A DNA stretch of 64,000 bases from Homalodisca vitripennis (GCF_021130785.1 NC_060214.1:7069001-7133000), one strand, 5' to 3'. Shown: positions 11,626 to 22,964, counted from the stretch's first letter. Notes: generated by a model from the sequence alone, not told the origin. A program made the numbers and translations.

Positions 11626-11629
11626 AAAA

Positions 11630-12665
11630 TTTGCGGTTCTTCAAAATTATTCACATTAGGCTCGTCAGAGACTAATATGAAATTGGTGGCACGCATCTGT
11701 ACATATACATTTCACCAAATATTAAAATAACTAAATAATTATTTAAGAAATTATATGAAGAACTAATGGACTGTTAGAACATCTAAATAGTATGTGGGAT
11801 TACGAGTCAGGTTTAAATTTAGAGGGTGTAGGAATTAGTATTCCTGCAAGACCTGCCTTACTCAATAAACCTTCCTATGATTGTATACGTGTTCCTTTCG
11901 TGTTAGAGAGCGGAAGTCGGGACGGAATAGTCAAAACCGAAATACACATGGTTCGGAATCTCCATGAAACTGAAATACTTATTCTCATAGCGGTTCTTCA
12001 AAATTATTCACACGAGGTTCGACTAAGACGAACATAAATTTGATGCACGCATATGGACATATACATTTGACATGACGAACTAATATGGATCTAAATAGTA
12101 TACATTTGACCTGCCTTACTCAATAAACCTTCCTATGAAATAGAGAGCGGAAGTCGGACGGAATAGTTAAATCTCCATGAAACTGAAATACTTATTCTCA
12201 TAGAAATTATATGACGAACATAAATTTGATGCACGCATATGGACATATACATTTGACTGACGAACTAATGAACTGTTAGTACATCTAAATAGTATGTGGG
12301 ATTATGAGTCAGGTTTAAAGTTAGAGAGTGTAGGAATTAGTATTCCTGTAAGACCTGCCTTACTCAATAAACCTTCCTATGATTGTATACGTGTTCCTTT
12401 CGTGTGACCGTTGCACCTTTTATCAGTACAATCAACCTCGTACTGCATCGACTCTCCACTTTATTCTGTTTGATAAGATTCCTCGCACAGGCCAGTGGCC
12501 CATGAGGACGGACAGAATAAGGCCTAAAAGGGGATCGGCCTCTCCTTAAAAAACAAACAAACAAAAAAGAGTGCGGAATTCGGGAGAGAATAGTCAAGAC
12601 CGAAATACACATGGTTCGGAATCTCCATGAAACTAAAATACTTATTCTCATAGTTGTGATTGTGA
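11630..12665 (+). repeat. Tandemly multiplied segment, irregular copies
   Basis: The same order of words recurs: CGGTTCTTCAAAATTATTCA (11632 and 11990), GATGCACGCATATGGACATA (12043 and 12225), TAGTATGTGGGATTA (11789 and 12289), CTGCCTTACTCAATAAACCT (11852, 12112, 12355), and GAAACTGAAATACTTATTCT (three times). The middle copy is shortened by internal deletions. The last copy is split by the SINE at 12407-12562. A plus-strand frame at 11792-12037 is open in the first copy only, and I do not consider it a gene. Confidence 0.75.
12407..12562 (+). mobile_element. SINE family S1 copy inserted into the tandem segment
   Basis: The copy is 5'-truncated and lacks the tRNA-like head. It starts near TTTTATCAGTAC and contains CACAGGCCAGTGGCCCATGA and GGACGGACAGAATAAGGCCT. 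It ends in GGCCTCTCCTT with an A-rich tail (AAAAAACAAACAAAC). It breaks the host segment after CCTTTCGTGT, and the segment resumes at GAGTGCGG. Compare the full-length copy at 18376-18592 (minus) and the one at 51667-51800 (minus). Confidence 0.75.
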
Positions 12666-13090
12666 TTCGTGGGCAGATTAACACATTTGAAAGGTTTGCT
12701 CCTTTACTAAAAATCGACAATTACTAATAGAAGTCTCGTTTAAGCAGCAGAAAAGTTAATATACATGTGATATCCATTTAGTCACCAAAAGTTTTAACCA
12801 ATCCAATATTCTAATTACTTCTAATACTAGTAATTCTAAACGTTTAAATTAAAACAATAAACCAATAGTCTCTGACACGAAGCTCTTGGACTTCCTAAAA
12901 ACTTCAAGCCGTTTACAGTTAATTAACCGTTTCTCAATTGCCGTTTTTTCTCAAGGGTGGAGGGAGATTGAAGTCACGGGGTGATTTAAACGGCTGGGGA
13001 AGGGGCGGAGGCTGTGCGGCCGGTTGAGTTGTGGATTTTGTTTAAATCATTGCTTGGACGTCCCCCTGAAAATGAGGAAGACTGGGCGTT
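12665..13090. other. Unassigned, GC-richer at 12950-13040
   Basis: The last 90 bases contain GGGTGATTTAAACGGCTGGG and GGGGCGGAGGC. No gene is visible. Confidence 0.35.
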
Positions 13091-13094
13091 GATT

Positions 13095-13378
13095 TAAACC
13101 CTGGGAGAATAGAGAGAAGCTTGAGGACGATGTAGGATCGATCTCGTACCGCTCCGGTCCTGGGAGGTTCACGTTCAATAACATGAATTGAATGTTGCCA
13201 ACATGCGTCTATGCAGAGTGGGACGAACACTAAAGTGTAACTGCCTACACAAAGTGAACTATCAAGTCTGCCAAGCTTGTCCTGGATTAATCGACGGTGT
13301 TGTGTGTCAATTATTGGTTCCGGTCCCTGATTTATAGGCAACCGCCGGACACGCGGGCTGATGAGATGCGACGCCATC
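13095..13378 (-). repeat. Interspersed repeat family E, copy 1
   Basis: On the minus strand the words GCGTCGCATCTCATCAGCCC, CGTGTCCGGCGG, AATCAGGGACCGGAACCAAT and AATTGACACACAAC match 18952-19030 on the plus strand (GCGTTGCAATTCATCAACCT and so on). It directly abuts the 33-bp minisatellite at 13375. A minus-strand frame covers it (13042-13377), but the other copy is not open, so it is not coding. Confidence 0.6.
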
Positions 13379-14930
13379 TTGGATAAAACTGATTAGTCAA
13401 TATTGTCCATCTTTGGTAAAACTCATTAAACAATGTTTTCCATCTTTGGTAAAACTGATTAGACAATATTGTCCATCTTGGATGAAACTGATTATAATAT
13501 TTCCATCTTGGGTAAAATTGATTAGTCAATATTGTCCATCTTTGATAAAACTGATTAGATAATACTGTCCATATTAAGTAAAGTGATTAGATAATATTTT
13601 CCAACTTGGATAAAGCTGATTATACAATATTGTCCATCTTGGATGAAACTGATTATAATATTTCCATCTTGGGTAAAATTGATTAGTCAATATTGTCCAT
13701 CTTTGGTAAAACCTATTGGATAATAGTGTCCATCTTTGATCAAACTGATTTAGACAGTATTGGCCGTCTTGGATAAAACTGATTATAATATTTCCATCTT
13801 GGGTAAAACTGATTAGACAATATTGTCCACCTTAAGTAAAGTAATTAGATAATATTGTCCAACTTGGATAAAACTGATTAGACAATATTGTCCATCTTGG
13901 ATGAAACTGATTATAATATTTCCATCTTGGGTAAAATTGATTAGTCAATAGTGTCCATCTTTGATCAAACTGATTTAGACAGTATTGGCCGTCTTGGATA
14001 AAAGTGATTATAATATTTTCATCTTGGGTAAAACTGATTAGACAATATTGTCCACCTTAAGTAAAGTGATTACATAATATTGTCCAACTTGGATAAAACT
14101 GATTAGACAATATTGTCCACCTTAGATGAAACTGATTATAATATTTCCATCTTGGGTAAAATTGATTAGAAAATATTGTCCTTTTTGGTAAAAACTGATT
14201 GGATAATATTGTCCATCTTGGATGAAACTTATTAGATAATATTTCCATCTTGGGTAAAACTGATTAAATAATATTGTCCATATTAAGTAAAGTGATTAGA
14301 TAATATTGTCTAACTTGGATAAAGCTGATTATACAATATTGTCCATCTTGGATGAAACCGATTAGATAATATTTTCCATCTTGGGTAAAATTGATTAGAT
14401 AATATTGTCCGTCTTAAATAAAGTGATTGGGTAATATTGTCCATCTTGGATGAAACCGATTAGATAATATATCCATCTTGGGTAAAACTGGTTAAATAAT
14501 ATTGTCCATCTTAAGTAAAGTGATTAGATTATATTCTCCAACTAGGATAAAACTAATTAGACAATATTGTCCATCATGGGTAAAACTGATTAGATAATAT
14601 TGTCCATCTTGGATAAAAGTGATAAAAATAATATGGTTTAACTTAGATACAACTCATCAGATAATATTATCCGTCTTGGGTAAAACAGATTAGACAGTAT
14701 TGTCCATCTTGGGTATAGTGTATTACATAATACTATCCATCTTCGATAAACCTGATTAGACAATAGTGAACATCTTTTTAAAACTGATTACATAATATTA
14801 CCCATCTTGGATCAGACTGATTAGACAGCATTGTCTTCCTTTGGTAAAATTTATTAGATAATGTTATCCATCTTGGATAAAACTGATTAGACAATAGTGA
14901 ACATCTTGTATAAAACTAATTATATAACAC
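13375..14930. repeat. Minisatellite, about 33-bp unit, roughly 46 copies
   Basis: The basic unit reads GATTAGACAATATTGTCC then ATCTTGGATAAAACT. A recurrent 30-bp variant has GATTATAATATTTCC in the first half. Larger composite blocks repeat too: for example 13590-13720 resembles 13850-13960. Because 33 is divisible by 3, minus-strand frames read an 11-residue repeat (NQFYPRWTILS-like) at 13332-13529 and 14057-14248. Indels break these frames. Confidence 0.9.
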
Positions 14931-15013
14931 TGTCTTGTATAATACTGTTATTTCCTTAGATTCATTTATGGACATCGTACAGAGATTTTATATTAATTTT
15001 CGAGTGCCTGCAA

Positions 15014-15014
<1 letters not shown>

Positions 15015-15076
<62 letters not shown>
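15015..15076. repeat. (AT)n microsatellite
   Basis: About 31 uninterrupted AT units. It can form a cruciform or hairpin. Confidence 0.95.
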
Positions 15077-15080
<4 letters not shown>

Positions 15081-15890
15081 TACAGAACCCTTCTATCAAG
15101 AAAACTCTAATATCAAGATTTAAGTTTCTAGTATCCGTCTACGACGGGTTATCACACAGAAAAACAGACATTGATGGACACCACTTATACCTTTTACTCC
15201 TAAATCAAACCAGTTCATAAGCCAAAAGGACAATTTGTACCAAGTTTCAAGTCTCTAGGACCTTTCTATCAAGGGTTATCACATAAATGGATGCAGAGAC
15301 ACGATACAAAAAAGTCTCTTCCAGTTGCATAATAACCATTAGTTAGAAAACTATTATTACATTTTAAATCTTTATAAATGTAAATGGATGAAAGTTGGAA
15401 GTATAAACAAGAAAACATTACAGTACAGTTATTATACGATCTGAAATGTGTGGGATAGAAACGTATAAAAAACTGACTGACAATAATGGCTTAACCGACC
15501 CGTCAGAGCGATGCGGAATGCTGTAAACTATGTCTGTTGTAGTTGCAGTTTTACGTTACTTTACACCCCCTGCCTCTGATAGTTCCCCAAGTTACGATTT
15601 ACACTTGACTTTGTGTCTTGTGTTATGTTTCGCTCAAATTTATTGTACACCTCATATGTTTCCCTCTTCATATAACATACTTTGTGGTTACCAACCAATC
15701 ATTGAACGTTCTTTAAATGTTGCTCTTGTCTGTTTCGATTAAATTAATTCAAATAAATATAGATTTATAAAAGTAACTTGTTTCGCAGGGACAAACAATT
15801 AAATTAAATACTAAATATTAGATATATTTATTTATTTAATAAAATTTGATGGATTGTAGGGACAGGAAGGGGGAGATAAAAGTAACAGGG
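15077..15890. other. Unassigned; short internal duplication
   Basis: CGGGTTATCACACAG (near 15145) and AGGGTTATCACATAA (near 15270) lie in similar contexts with AAGTTTCTAGTATC and CAAGTCTCTAGGAC. This suggests an old internal duplication of about 120 bp. The short frame 15530-15742 has no recognisable domain. Confidence 0.4.
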
Positions 15891-15899
15891 AGAGAGGGG

Positions 15900-15903
15900 A
15901 AGA

Positions 15904-15946
<43 letters not shown>

Positions 15947-15962
15947 TGTGAGAGAGAGAGAT
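15900..15962. repeat. (GA)n microsatellite
   Basis: A purine-only run of GA units with occasional GC and GT interruptions. Confidence 0.9.
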
Positions 15963-15989
15963 TATGTTGGTTATGTGTGCAGTGAGTGT

Positions 15990-16375
15990 ATAAGAGTGTG
16001 AGAGGTTCCAACCTCCTAATAAACCGATGCCATGTTTTTATTTTGGATAAATAAAATTTATATTGTTGTTATTATTTATTAATTATCCATTATCACATTA
16101 TCATTTCTGCTGTTGTTATCTGGTTGTCATCTTATTGTCAAACACTTGCTTTGTTGTAGCTATGATGTATTTGTTTTTTCTTATATTACGAGTATATATA
16201 AGTTGCATCATGTTGCCATTACGTTGTTTTTCCATACGAAGATTTTACATTACTTATGTTGATGAGTACATATTCGTGCTGCTGATCGTGTCTCGATCCC
16301 TGTGGAGATCATTTCCTGTTTTTACATATATGTTGAGATCTTTGTATCTATGAGGAAATAAATAAATATTCATTC
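15990..16375 (+). mobile_element. LINE 3' tails (two candidate ends)
   Basis: Near 16050-16082, GGATAAATAAAATTTATA precedes TTGTTGTTATTATTTATT, resembling a polyadenylation signal followed by a TTA-rich tail. At 16353-16380, GGAAATAAATAAATA precedes repeated TTCA units. Both look like non-LTR retrotransposon termini. The open frame between them (16063-16353) has low-complexity composition and would be 3' untranslated sequence. Confidence 0.4.
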
Positions 16376-16540
16376 ATTCATATAGGCTATTATATATACA
16401 AAAGTTTGCTGTGTAGTGTAATACGTGAGGAGTCAATTTCCTAACTTTTTTACACATTTAGTTAACTTTGCTTATTATGGTTGTTTTCAGCAGAATTAAA
16501 TTCTCTACAATCTGTATTAGGAAAAACAATTTGTAACACA

Positions 16541-16542
<2 letters not shown>

Positions 16543-16595
<53 letters not shown>
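16543..16595. repeat. (AT)n microsatellite
   Basis: About 26 AT units. It lies directly at the inner edge of a family B copy. Confidence 0.95.
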
Positions 16596-16600
<5 letters not shown>

Positions 16601-16727
16601 TAAGCTTCATGCATAATTTCAAATGTGGAGGACAGTTCTTGAGATATCTTGCGGACAGACGATATAGAAATAAAATCTTCCAGCCCCTCGTATTATAGGC
16701 TTCGCTAACGCTCAGCCAACAAAGCAT
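16596..16727 (-). repeat. Interspersed repeat family B, short minus copy
   Basis: On the minus strand it starts with the head GGCTGAGCGTTAGCGAAGCC, then a GGGGCTGGAAG word, and ends at GCATGAAGCTTAATTTC against the (AT)n run. The interior word ATATCTCAAGAACTG corresponds to the ATATCTGGAGAACGAA-like position in the 59 kb copy. The far half seen in other copies is missing beyond the microsatellite. Confidence 0.7.
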
Positions 16728-16729
16728 TT

Positions 16730-18375
16730 TTGTACCTTCATTTAAATTAATTGTCCCTTCTTCAGTAATATTTATCCCGTTAAAATTTTCATTTTAGGAA
16801 ATAATATATTCTCAATTTTCAAAAATGTCTCATAGATTTGGTCACTAAAAAAATACTTAACCTCGACTACAACAATGCTTTTTTTAAGATAAGAATTTGA
16901 AATTTCCATCCAATCTTGAAATATTCTTCGGGCGAGTATATGGACAAGCGTGTGGGAGGAATGTTCCTAGTTACATCACGTGTCAGTACTCAGACGTAAG
17001 TATGATTGACGGCATATATCAACTGATAGCGTCTAGATAGTCAGGGAGTGGGTGGGGGGTGGTGGTCTAGACTGGTTGAACGATCGTACTACCCCTTTGA
17101 TTAGAATAATACATATTACTCAGTGTGGTTTTGCATTACTTTGACTTCTAATTTACTTATATAGAATTAATTCGTATCATTTATTTATTTAAACTTAAAA
17201 AAACTCCAATTCATCGTCATAACAAAACAATAAATTATGGCTTACAAGGCTCAATAGAAACTCAGAAATTAATTTCTAACTTATAATCGACGAACAAATA
17301 AATAAATTGTATTACATGAAAATTAATCTTGGCTACTTTAATTATACTAATTAGTCACAGTTGCTTTTCATTACTTAAGCTTCTATAATTACATAAACAT
17401 TTATTCACAATTCTAAGCGAGAGTATGTTTGCAATAAATATTTGACCCCTCTTTTCATTACTTTAGAGATTAATATCATATTATTCTTTCAAAAGAAAAT
17501 AATTTACAAATAATTAATTTGAAATCGGGAGCATTTCTATTCTCTTCCTTCCCTAGTCTGCTTTTTAACTCCACATTTGTAAATTATTATGAAAATTAAT
17601 ATTATAACTGACGTTTCTTAGATTAATCAGAATTGTAGCCAATTCCGTCTATCATTAATCCAGCCTAGGCCTAGGATAAGCATTGTAAAAATGCTTTGAC
17701 CGAACCGTGAATCGAAACCGGAACTACAAACACATATCTGACAGTTAGTGTTTTACTTGAATAAACAATGTTTTATGGGGTCTAAAACTGTACTTTAAAT
17801 GAAAATTATATAAAAAATTAATTTTAAATATATTTTACGTTAAAATGTAACTTAATAATATATAACCTTTGAAAGGATTTACCAGAAATAACCCAACACA
17901 ACGCTGTATGGAGAATGTAACCAAATAAATGCTGCATGAATGAACATATGGACGGACAGCGATTAACCTATCGACACTAAAATTAATTGAATTTCTTTTA
18001 ATCAAGAGGAATTTTAGTCTCTAAAAATTTCTTATCAATCGTTATTATCGCACAGCCTGAAGAGCAAAGGAACTTGCAGCATTTAACCTTTTGATTGCGA
18101 AATTAATAGGGTTATTCCTTGGACCAAGAGGAACAAAATCATATGTTTTTGGGTGGAAGGACTACCCTTAGATCTTTTGGTTCCAAAATGAATAGCATTC
18201 TTTCTTGGACCATGAGGTAGCCATCCATAGAACCTTTCTATTAAACATTATCTCATTTGAGTCGTTATTTGGACGAATAACGAGATGGTTTAAATAAGAC
18301 CATTTTCAGTCCTTATTAAGACCGTCTTGAGCAGTATGAAACATTAGGACAAATATGGGAGTTTTATTCTGCTTG
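16730..18375. other. Unassigned AT-rich stretch
   Basis: This stretch is about 1.6 kb without a gene or a repeat that I can match elsewhere in the window. A GGGTGGGGGGTGGTGG run lies near 17049-17065. Nothing else stands out. Confidence 0.4.
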
Positions 18376-18592
18376 TATTTTTTAAAAGGAGAGACCGATC
18401 TTCTATTAAGCCTTATTCTGTCCGTCCTCATGGGCCACTGCCTTGTGCGAGGATCTTATCAAACAGGATAAGGGGGAGAGTTGAAACAGTACAAGGTTGG
18501 TGGTACTGATAAAGGTCAGGATTTGAACCTGCGCTATCTCTAACTCGAATACAAAGTCTAATCTCTTAGACCACTCGTCCTCCCAATACATT
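18376..18592 (-). mobile_element. tRNA-derived SINE family S1, full-length copy
   Basis: The minus strand starts GGGAGGACGAGTGGTCTAAG, which resembles the A-box end of a class II (leucine-like) tRNA. A B-box-like GGTTCAAATCCTGA follows about 45 bases later. The unrelated body holds TATCAGTACCACC, GTGGCCCATGAGGACGGACA and AATAAGGC, and ends GAGAGTCTC-like/CTCTCCTTTT. The tRNA-like part overlaps a spurious minus-strand frame (18406-18591). Shared bodies at 12407-12562 and 51667-51800 establish it as a mobile family. Confidence 0.8.
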
Positions 18593-18935
18593 TATGATAA
18601 TCAATTCATTGCGATAACATTATCAAATTTGTGTAACTAATTAGATATGCAATAAGAGTACAAAGTTAAGTTTTGTAAAACACTACCTAATACGATTGTC
18701 ATTTGTCATCATGCTATAAATTATTGCTAGTTTTAATTATTTTCCTACTTCCGACAATACCTATTCATCTTAGTGTTGATCATCTTTACAGAATTATTAT
18801 TTAATTTTAAAATATAATAAGAAGCTTCGTATAAATATAATAACGAAACAAAATACGTATCCATATTTCAAAAACGTTCATTTATAAAAACGATATCCTT
18901 CTTCTTGGAAAGATAGGACATTGTCAAACTAATTA
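18593..18935. other. Unassigned AT-rich stretch
   Basis: Nothing recognised. Confidence 0.4.
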
Positions 18936-18939
18936 TTGT

Positions 18940-19200
18940 AGGCCGAGATAGCGTTGCAATTCATCAACCTCCGTGTCCGGTGTGTTGTCCATATATCAGG
19001 GACAGGAACTAATAATTGACAACGCACTTGATCAATGCAGACTGAGTCTTCTCAAGGACCAGTAGACTGAGGTTGGCTACAATCGATATCTTTAGTTCGA
19101 TACTTACTGACATCGGATGTTGAGTATTGTAGACTGAGATAGCGTCACAATTCATCAGCCTCCGTGTCCGGTGGGTTGTCCATAAGAATAGTTTTGCATT
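18940..19200 (+). repeat. Interspersed repeat family E, copy 2 with internal duplication
   Basis: AGATAGCGTTGCAATTCATC (about 18946) and AGATAGCGTCACAATTCATC (about 19136) are each followed by CCTCCGTGTCCGGTG and TTGTCCATA. The start of the element is thus present twice, about 190 bp apart. The segment between matches the copy at 13095-13378 in its first 80 bases. Confidence 0.6.
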
Positions 19201-19795
19201 CATACAGTTGTTTTAAATATAAATTTGTTATTCTTAGTAAAAAATAATTATTATTATGTATTATGTAATTTTAGAGTTCGTATTTACCTGATATAAATAT
19301 GTATAGCTTAAGTCCTCTAAGTATTGTCGGTAAGTAAATCATATTTCTTTAACAGTCTGTAGGAAAGCCAATGATGTCATTTAGTGTACTGCGTGTATTT
19401 TCATAGAATTTTTAAAAATAAGCACAATATAAAACATACTAGGCCTATATAGCAGTGCGCACTGCGGGGAATAATATAGTGTTATATACATAGCTTATTA
19501 TAATTAATTTAGTATATATATATATATTAAACTCAACTGTTTTTTCTTAGGTTTATTTATTAATATCACATTTTTTAGCTCGTTTACAAAGTTAATGCCA
19601 AAATGCCAATGTGTTATGATTTTTTACTTTCCAACCGTTACATTATTATTCTTGGAGTTGCAATTTTGATTTTGTATTTTAAAAACAACTGCAAATAGTG
19701 ATCTTTATTTTTATACAAAATGTTATACAATAGGTATATTTGATATAAGAAAGTTGTTTTTGTATCAATCATACCAATTGTAGAGTATTAACCAG
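19201..19795. other. Unassigned AT-rich stretch
   Basis: A short AT run lies at about 19513-19527. Nothing else is visible. Confidence 0.4.
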
Positions 19796-19799
19796 TTAA

Positions 19800-19856
19800 A
19801 TATGTGGAGTCCCTCAAGGTTGTCGACTATCACCTCTAATGTTCAATAAAATTTAA
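19800..19856 (+). pseudogene. Tiny reverse transcriptase relic (motif B)
   Basis: The plus strand reads ICGVPQGCRLSPLMFNKI followed by a stop. GVPQG plus LSPLMFN is the characteristic motif B of non-LTR reverse transcriptases. A stop lies immediately upstream, and no motif A or C was found, so only about 57 bases remain recognisable. The context suggests a heavily decayed LINE. Confidence 0.5.
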
Positions 19857-20069
19857 ATGTGAAATACAAATATAATATAATCATTTGACAATAATGATTC
19901 TAGCATAAACCTGTAACATTTCTTTATTTCTATATTATTTGTATAACCTATTTAATATATTTAATGGTAAAATAGTTGTAACAAATGTTTTATTAGAATT
20001 ATCAACTTCAGTATGAATCCTGGAAGTCAACTCGACACATCGACTGTACAAACTGTTCCAACCCTTCAA

Positions 20070-20285
20070 AAATCTATTCCGAGTCAGATCGCGAGACTCA
20101 AGTCTCGTGTCTACATCTGAACAGATAAAAAGCTACTCACGGAGGGCTTGAGATCTGAACTTAGTTGTGTGATATCTATCGCTATCACACAACTTGCGAC
20201 TGGCTTTTGGACAAATCCACTCTTAAACTGCCACGGCGTATTTGGACACTCGTAACTTCGGTAGACAGTTGCGTTCCAGGAAGTG
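20070..20285 (+). repeat. Hairpin-rich repeat family C, copy 1
   Basis: It matches 24999-25206 over about 210 bp. It contains a perfect 12-bp stem, AGTTGTGTGATA with TATCACACAACT, around the loop TCTATCGC (20163-20194). There is also a near-palindrome CGAGACTCAAGTCTCG (20092-20107) and a GGATTT-like/AAATCC pair near 20198-20218. The shared segment TCTACATCTGAACAGATAAA is identical in both copies. No coding frame, TIR or Pol III box was recognised. It may be a structured RNA, a MITE or a SINE body. Confidence 0.7.
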
Positions 20286-20980
20286 TAATCGTTATCGGAG
20301 CCCGATAAGATAAAATCGACACGATTAAACCGGTCATGCTACAAGTTTCTCCTTTATTCAAGTAATTTAAATCCTAATCAAGTTTGGATAAAATAATATT
20401 ATGAATTGAAAAAACAGACAATTCTCTATTTAAAGATTTAATGAAAGCAGCAGTTTTAAATAACTCCAACATACAAGATTCTTTCAGAGGGAATCAACCC
20501 CAAACGAAAAAAATATGCATTTGCATGTTTAGCATTACAAGTAACATGTTATGATGAATAATAGAGTGCTTGATCCTTATCATAGTGAACAAAATACCTT
20601 TGTAACGTTTTAATGGCAGTCCAATAATTTATGTTTTTTAATGTTTTAAATAGTTTATATTAGTAGGTTGCCAATTATATTCTGACACTAATATCACGTT
20701 AACTTCATACGAAAACAAGGAATCTGTCCAATATTTCTACCGATGAAGTCTGATTGTGTGTGATTGGGTTTTCTTAAATCCTTATCATACCCAGATTTTA
20801 TATAAGTTATACAAATATATTTTATTTTTATTTTTATTTCTCCACTTATAGGTATTATAAAAGAGCATTAGGAACTATTAGGAGTATTTCTGTAATATTG
20901 ATTTTTGGTATCTCGAAATATAAGTATATAAAAAATAAGAGATTGTCAGATTTAAGAGAATGTTATCACATTTTGTACCA
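20286..20980. other. Unassigned AT-rich stretch
   Basis: Nothing recognised. Confidence 0.4.
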
Positions 20981-21000
20981 CGATTATATATATGAATATA

Positions 21001-21040
21001 TACGAAATATATATATATATATATATATATATATTTCGTA
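21001..21040. repeat. Perfect 40-bp palindrome around an (AT)n core
   Basis: TACGAAAT at the left and ATTTCGTA at the right flank a pure AT run, so the whole 40 bp is self-complementary. The non-AT arms (TACGAAA/TTTCGTA) show this is more than a simple dinucleotide run. Confidence 0.85.
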
Positions 21041-21995
21041 TGCTTAACCTTTTGAAAAATGTTACTCAAATTCTATACGCCTGTATTGAAGTGAATTTTA
21101 ATATCTAGAGGCAGTATTTTTCATTTAGTAATAATATACTTGTGCAACTTCATTTATGAAGTGAAACAATAAAATTTGCAACAGTATGTGTAGTGTGTGC
21201 AAAAATTACCAGACAAGTTTTAATTGTTGAGTGTTTTAGAATCAAAAAAATATTGATAAAGTAAAACTAAACATATCAAAATTGTAAAATTAATGTTTTT
21301 AGTTTTTTTAGGAGCTCTTAAGAACAGTTCTAAAACACACCAGAATATTTTTACTTACCCAACAAAACTTATTTAACCTGCATAACACAATTTCACTTCA
21401 TTCTGTTTTGAAGGTTTGAACGGGAAACAACAAACAGGTCTATAGGTCATCATAGAGCACATGTAGTGGATAATAAATTGTGTAAAATTAGGAGGTAAAC
21501 TTTTGGGAGAGTTTAAAAAGATTATTAAGTTTGCAGCCATAATTGTTCGGGGACAGAATTCGGTGTTCTGAAGCAAGAAGAATGTTCGAGTAATTGAGCG
21601 AACCAAAATAGTGAAATCTAAGACATATATGGTAAGCCGTATTGGCAATCAGAGTCTCAGTCAGAAAATGTTGAAGTTCTTTCGCGAGTTCATAGCGAGC
21701 GTCTTTCCAACTAGCAGTACTGAAAATGCACGATTTTCTTGCCCATGTAAGGAAATACTTGCCTTTCCAAAAGGCACGCTACTGTCCAAAGTATATTTCA
21801 GATTTTCCAAAAGCTTCTTGGGAGTTACACTGGGTACATTCTTAACCCCCGTTTTTTTAACCTTTTTTATCAAGCGAACTATAGGACATTATTACATTGA
21901 AAATTACGTCTACAACAATTTTAAAAGTAAATTTTATTATTTAATTTGCAAACTAATGAATTAGGGTCCTCAATCCAAAATCCAATGGATGTTTA
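21041..21995. other. Unassigned; two overlapping open frames of unknown status
   Basis: A plus-strand frame (21611-21964, 117 residues) and a minus-strand frame (21661-21873, 70 residues) overlap. The minus frame is less hydrophobic and slightly more protein-like (KNVPSVTPKKLLENLKYTLD). I recognise neither and have no evidence that either is expressed. Confidence 0.25.
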
Positions 21996-22017
21996 GTATT
22001 CAAATGTTCTCTGATAG

Positions 22018-22265
22018 AAACGTTAAGAGAGATAGATATAGGTTGGGACGATGTATCGCCGAACAGTCCGGGCCAAGAACTTGATGTTTTATCGGACCTT
22101 GAGCCACTAAATTTCCGCGTCTGACTGAAGGACATCCCATTAAACTGGTGTCCACTGCCAGATTTGTGGCTCCACATCCGTCTCCTTGAGGTCCTGATAA
22201 TATTTCCACCTCTGCCGTTATCTGCAGCCCACCATGTCCTGCAGCCTCCACTGTGTGATAAGACT
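22018..22265 (-). repeat. Interspersed repeat family A, copy 3
   Basis: The core 22060-22168 is the reverse complement of 7943-8051 with no difference I can find. The outer parts are only partly alike. Minus-strand frames at 22000-22251 and 21953-22177 run through the core and continue into unrelated flanks, so they are unlikely to be a conserved protein. Confidence 0.75.
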
Positions 22266-22585
22266 TGATCCTAGTCGTGTCTTATAAAGGTATATGGACG
22301 AATACTAACGTATATTTTCTTAACCAGTCGTACGGTAAATGACTGTTAAATTTCAAAATTTGTCTAATGTTTCTCGTGAACGTTTACTTATTGAGACCGA
22401 TTGGATTTCATGACTTGAATATTTTAAATAATAAATATTTCACCTCTCATATTTCAGTCTATATTTCACCTCACTTAGCCCAAGTTTTTCCCTGAGATAT
22501 AAAATATTGTTTATTCAAAATAATTTTTATTAAAACATGGAGATAGATTTCTGTGAACAGTCTTGTTTCAAATGAATATTTTAAA
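22266..22585. other. Unassigned stretch
   Basis: Nothing recognised. Confidence 0.4.
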
Positions 22586-22589
22586 AAAA

Positions 22590-22960
22590 TTTCCAGGTTC
22601 TTTGTTTCAAGTTGTTTTTTGACGATGGAAGGATTGTTAAGGAAACAGGATTTTCCTGTCATTTGCCATTGTTCGGTGATTCAAAAAAATCAATAACACC
22701 ATGTTTCTAGATCTGCAATCTGATCTCTAAACAAACTAACCTAAGACATAATTACAAACTAGGTAAAATCAATAAATCATACTAGAGCGTTGCGACACGC
22801 CTAATTCAGGAATCACAACCACCATATTGTGTGTCAACTTCACTAACTCTAAAACATGCACTTAATAAAACACTAAAAACAACACTAATTATCAAAACTT
22901 GAACTACAGAATACAGGTCACTATAGGTCTGCATTCGTCGGCCAACCACCTACGACCCAG
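22590..22960 (-). repeat. Family H (hammerhead-like palindromic family), single degraded copy
   Basis: On the minus strand it shows the same order as 42100-42440: ATAGTGACCTGTATTCTGTA, CATGTTTTAGAGTTAGTGAA, GTGTCGCAACGCTCT, AGAGATCAGATTGCAGATCT, GAAAC and ATGGCAAATG. The CTGANGA part of the core is replaced by TTTAGAGA, so the ribozyme-like core is damaged here. Confidence 0.65.
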
Positions 22961-22964
22961 ATTC

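Noticed and set aside
13332..14248. Minus-strand frames with NQFYPRWTILS repeats
   Set aside because: A 33-bp minisatellite read in a divisible frame; units vary in length and break the frame.
1075..22265. Family A core as a conserved protein exon
   Set aside because: Two frames are equally open in the core, copy 1 is interrupted, and the frames run into unrelated flanks.
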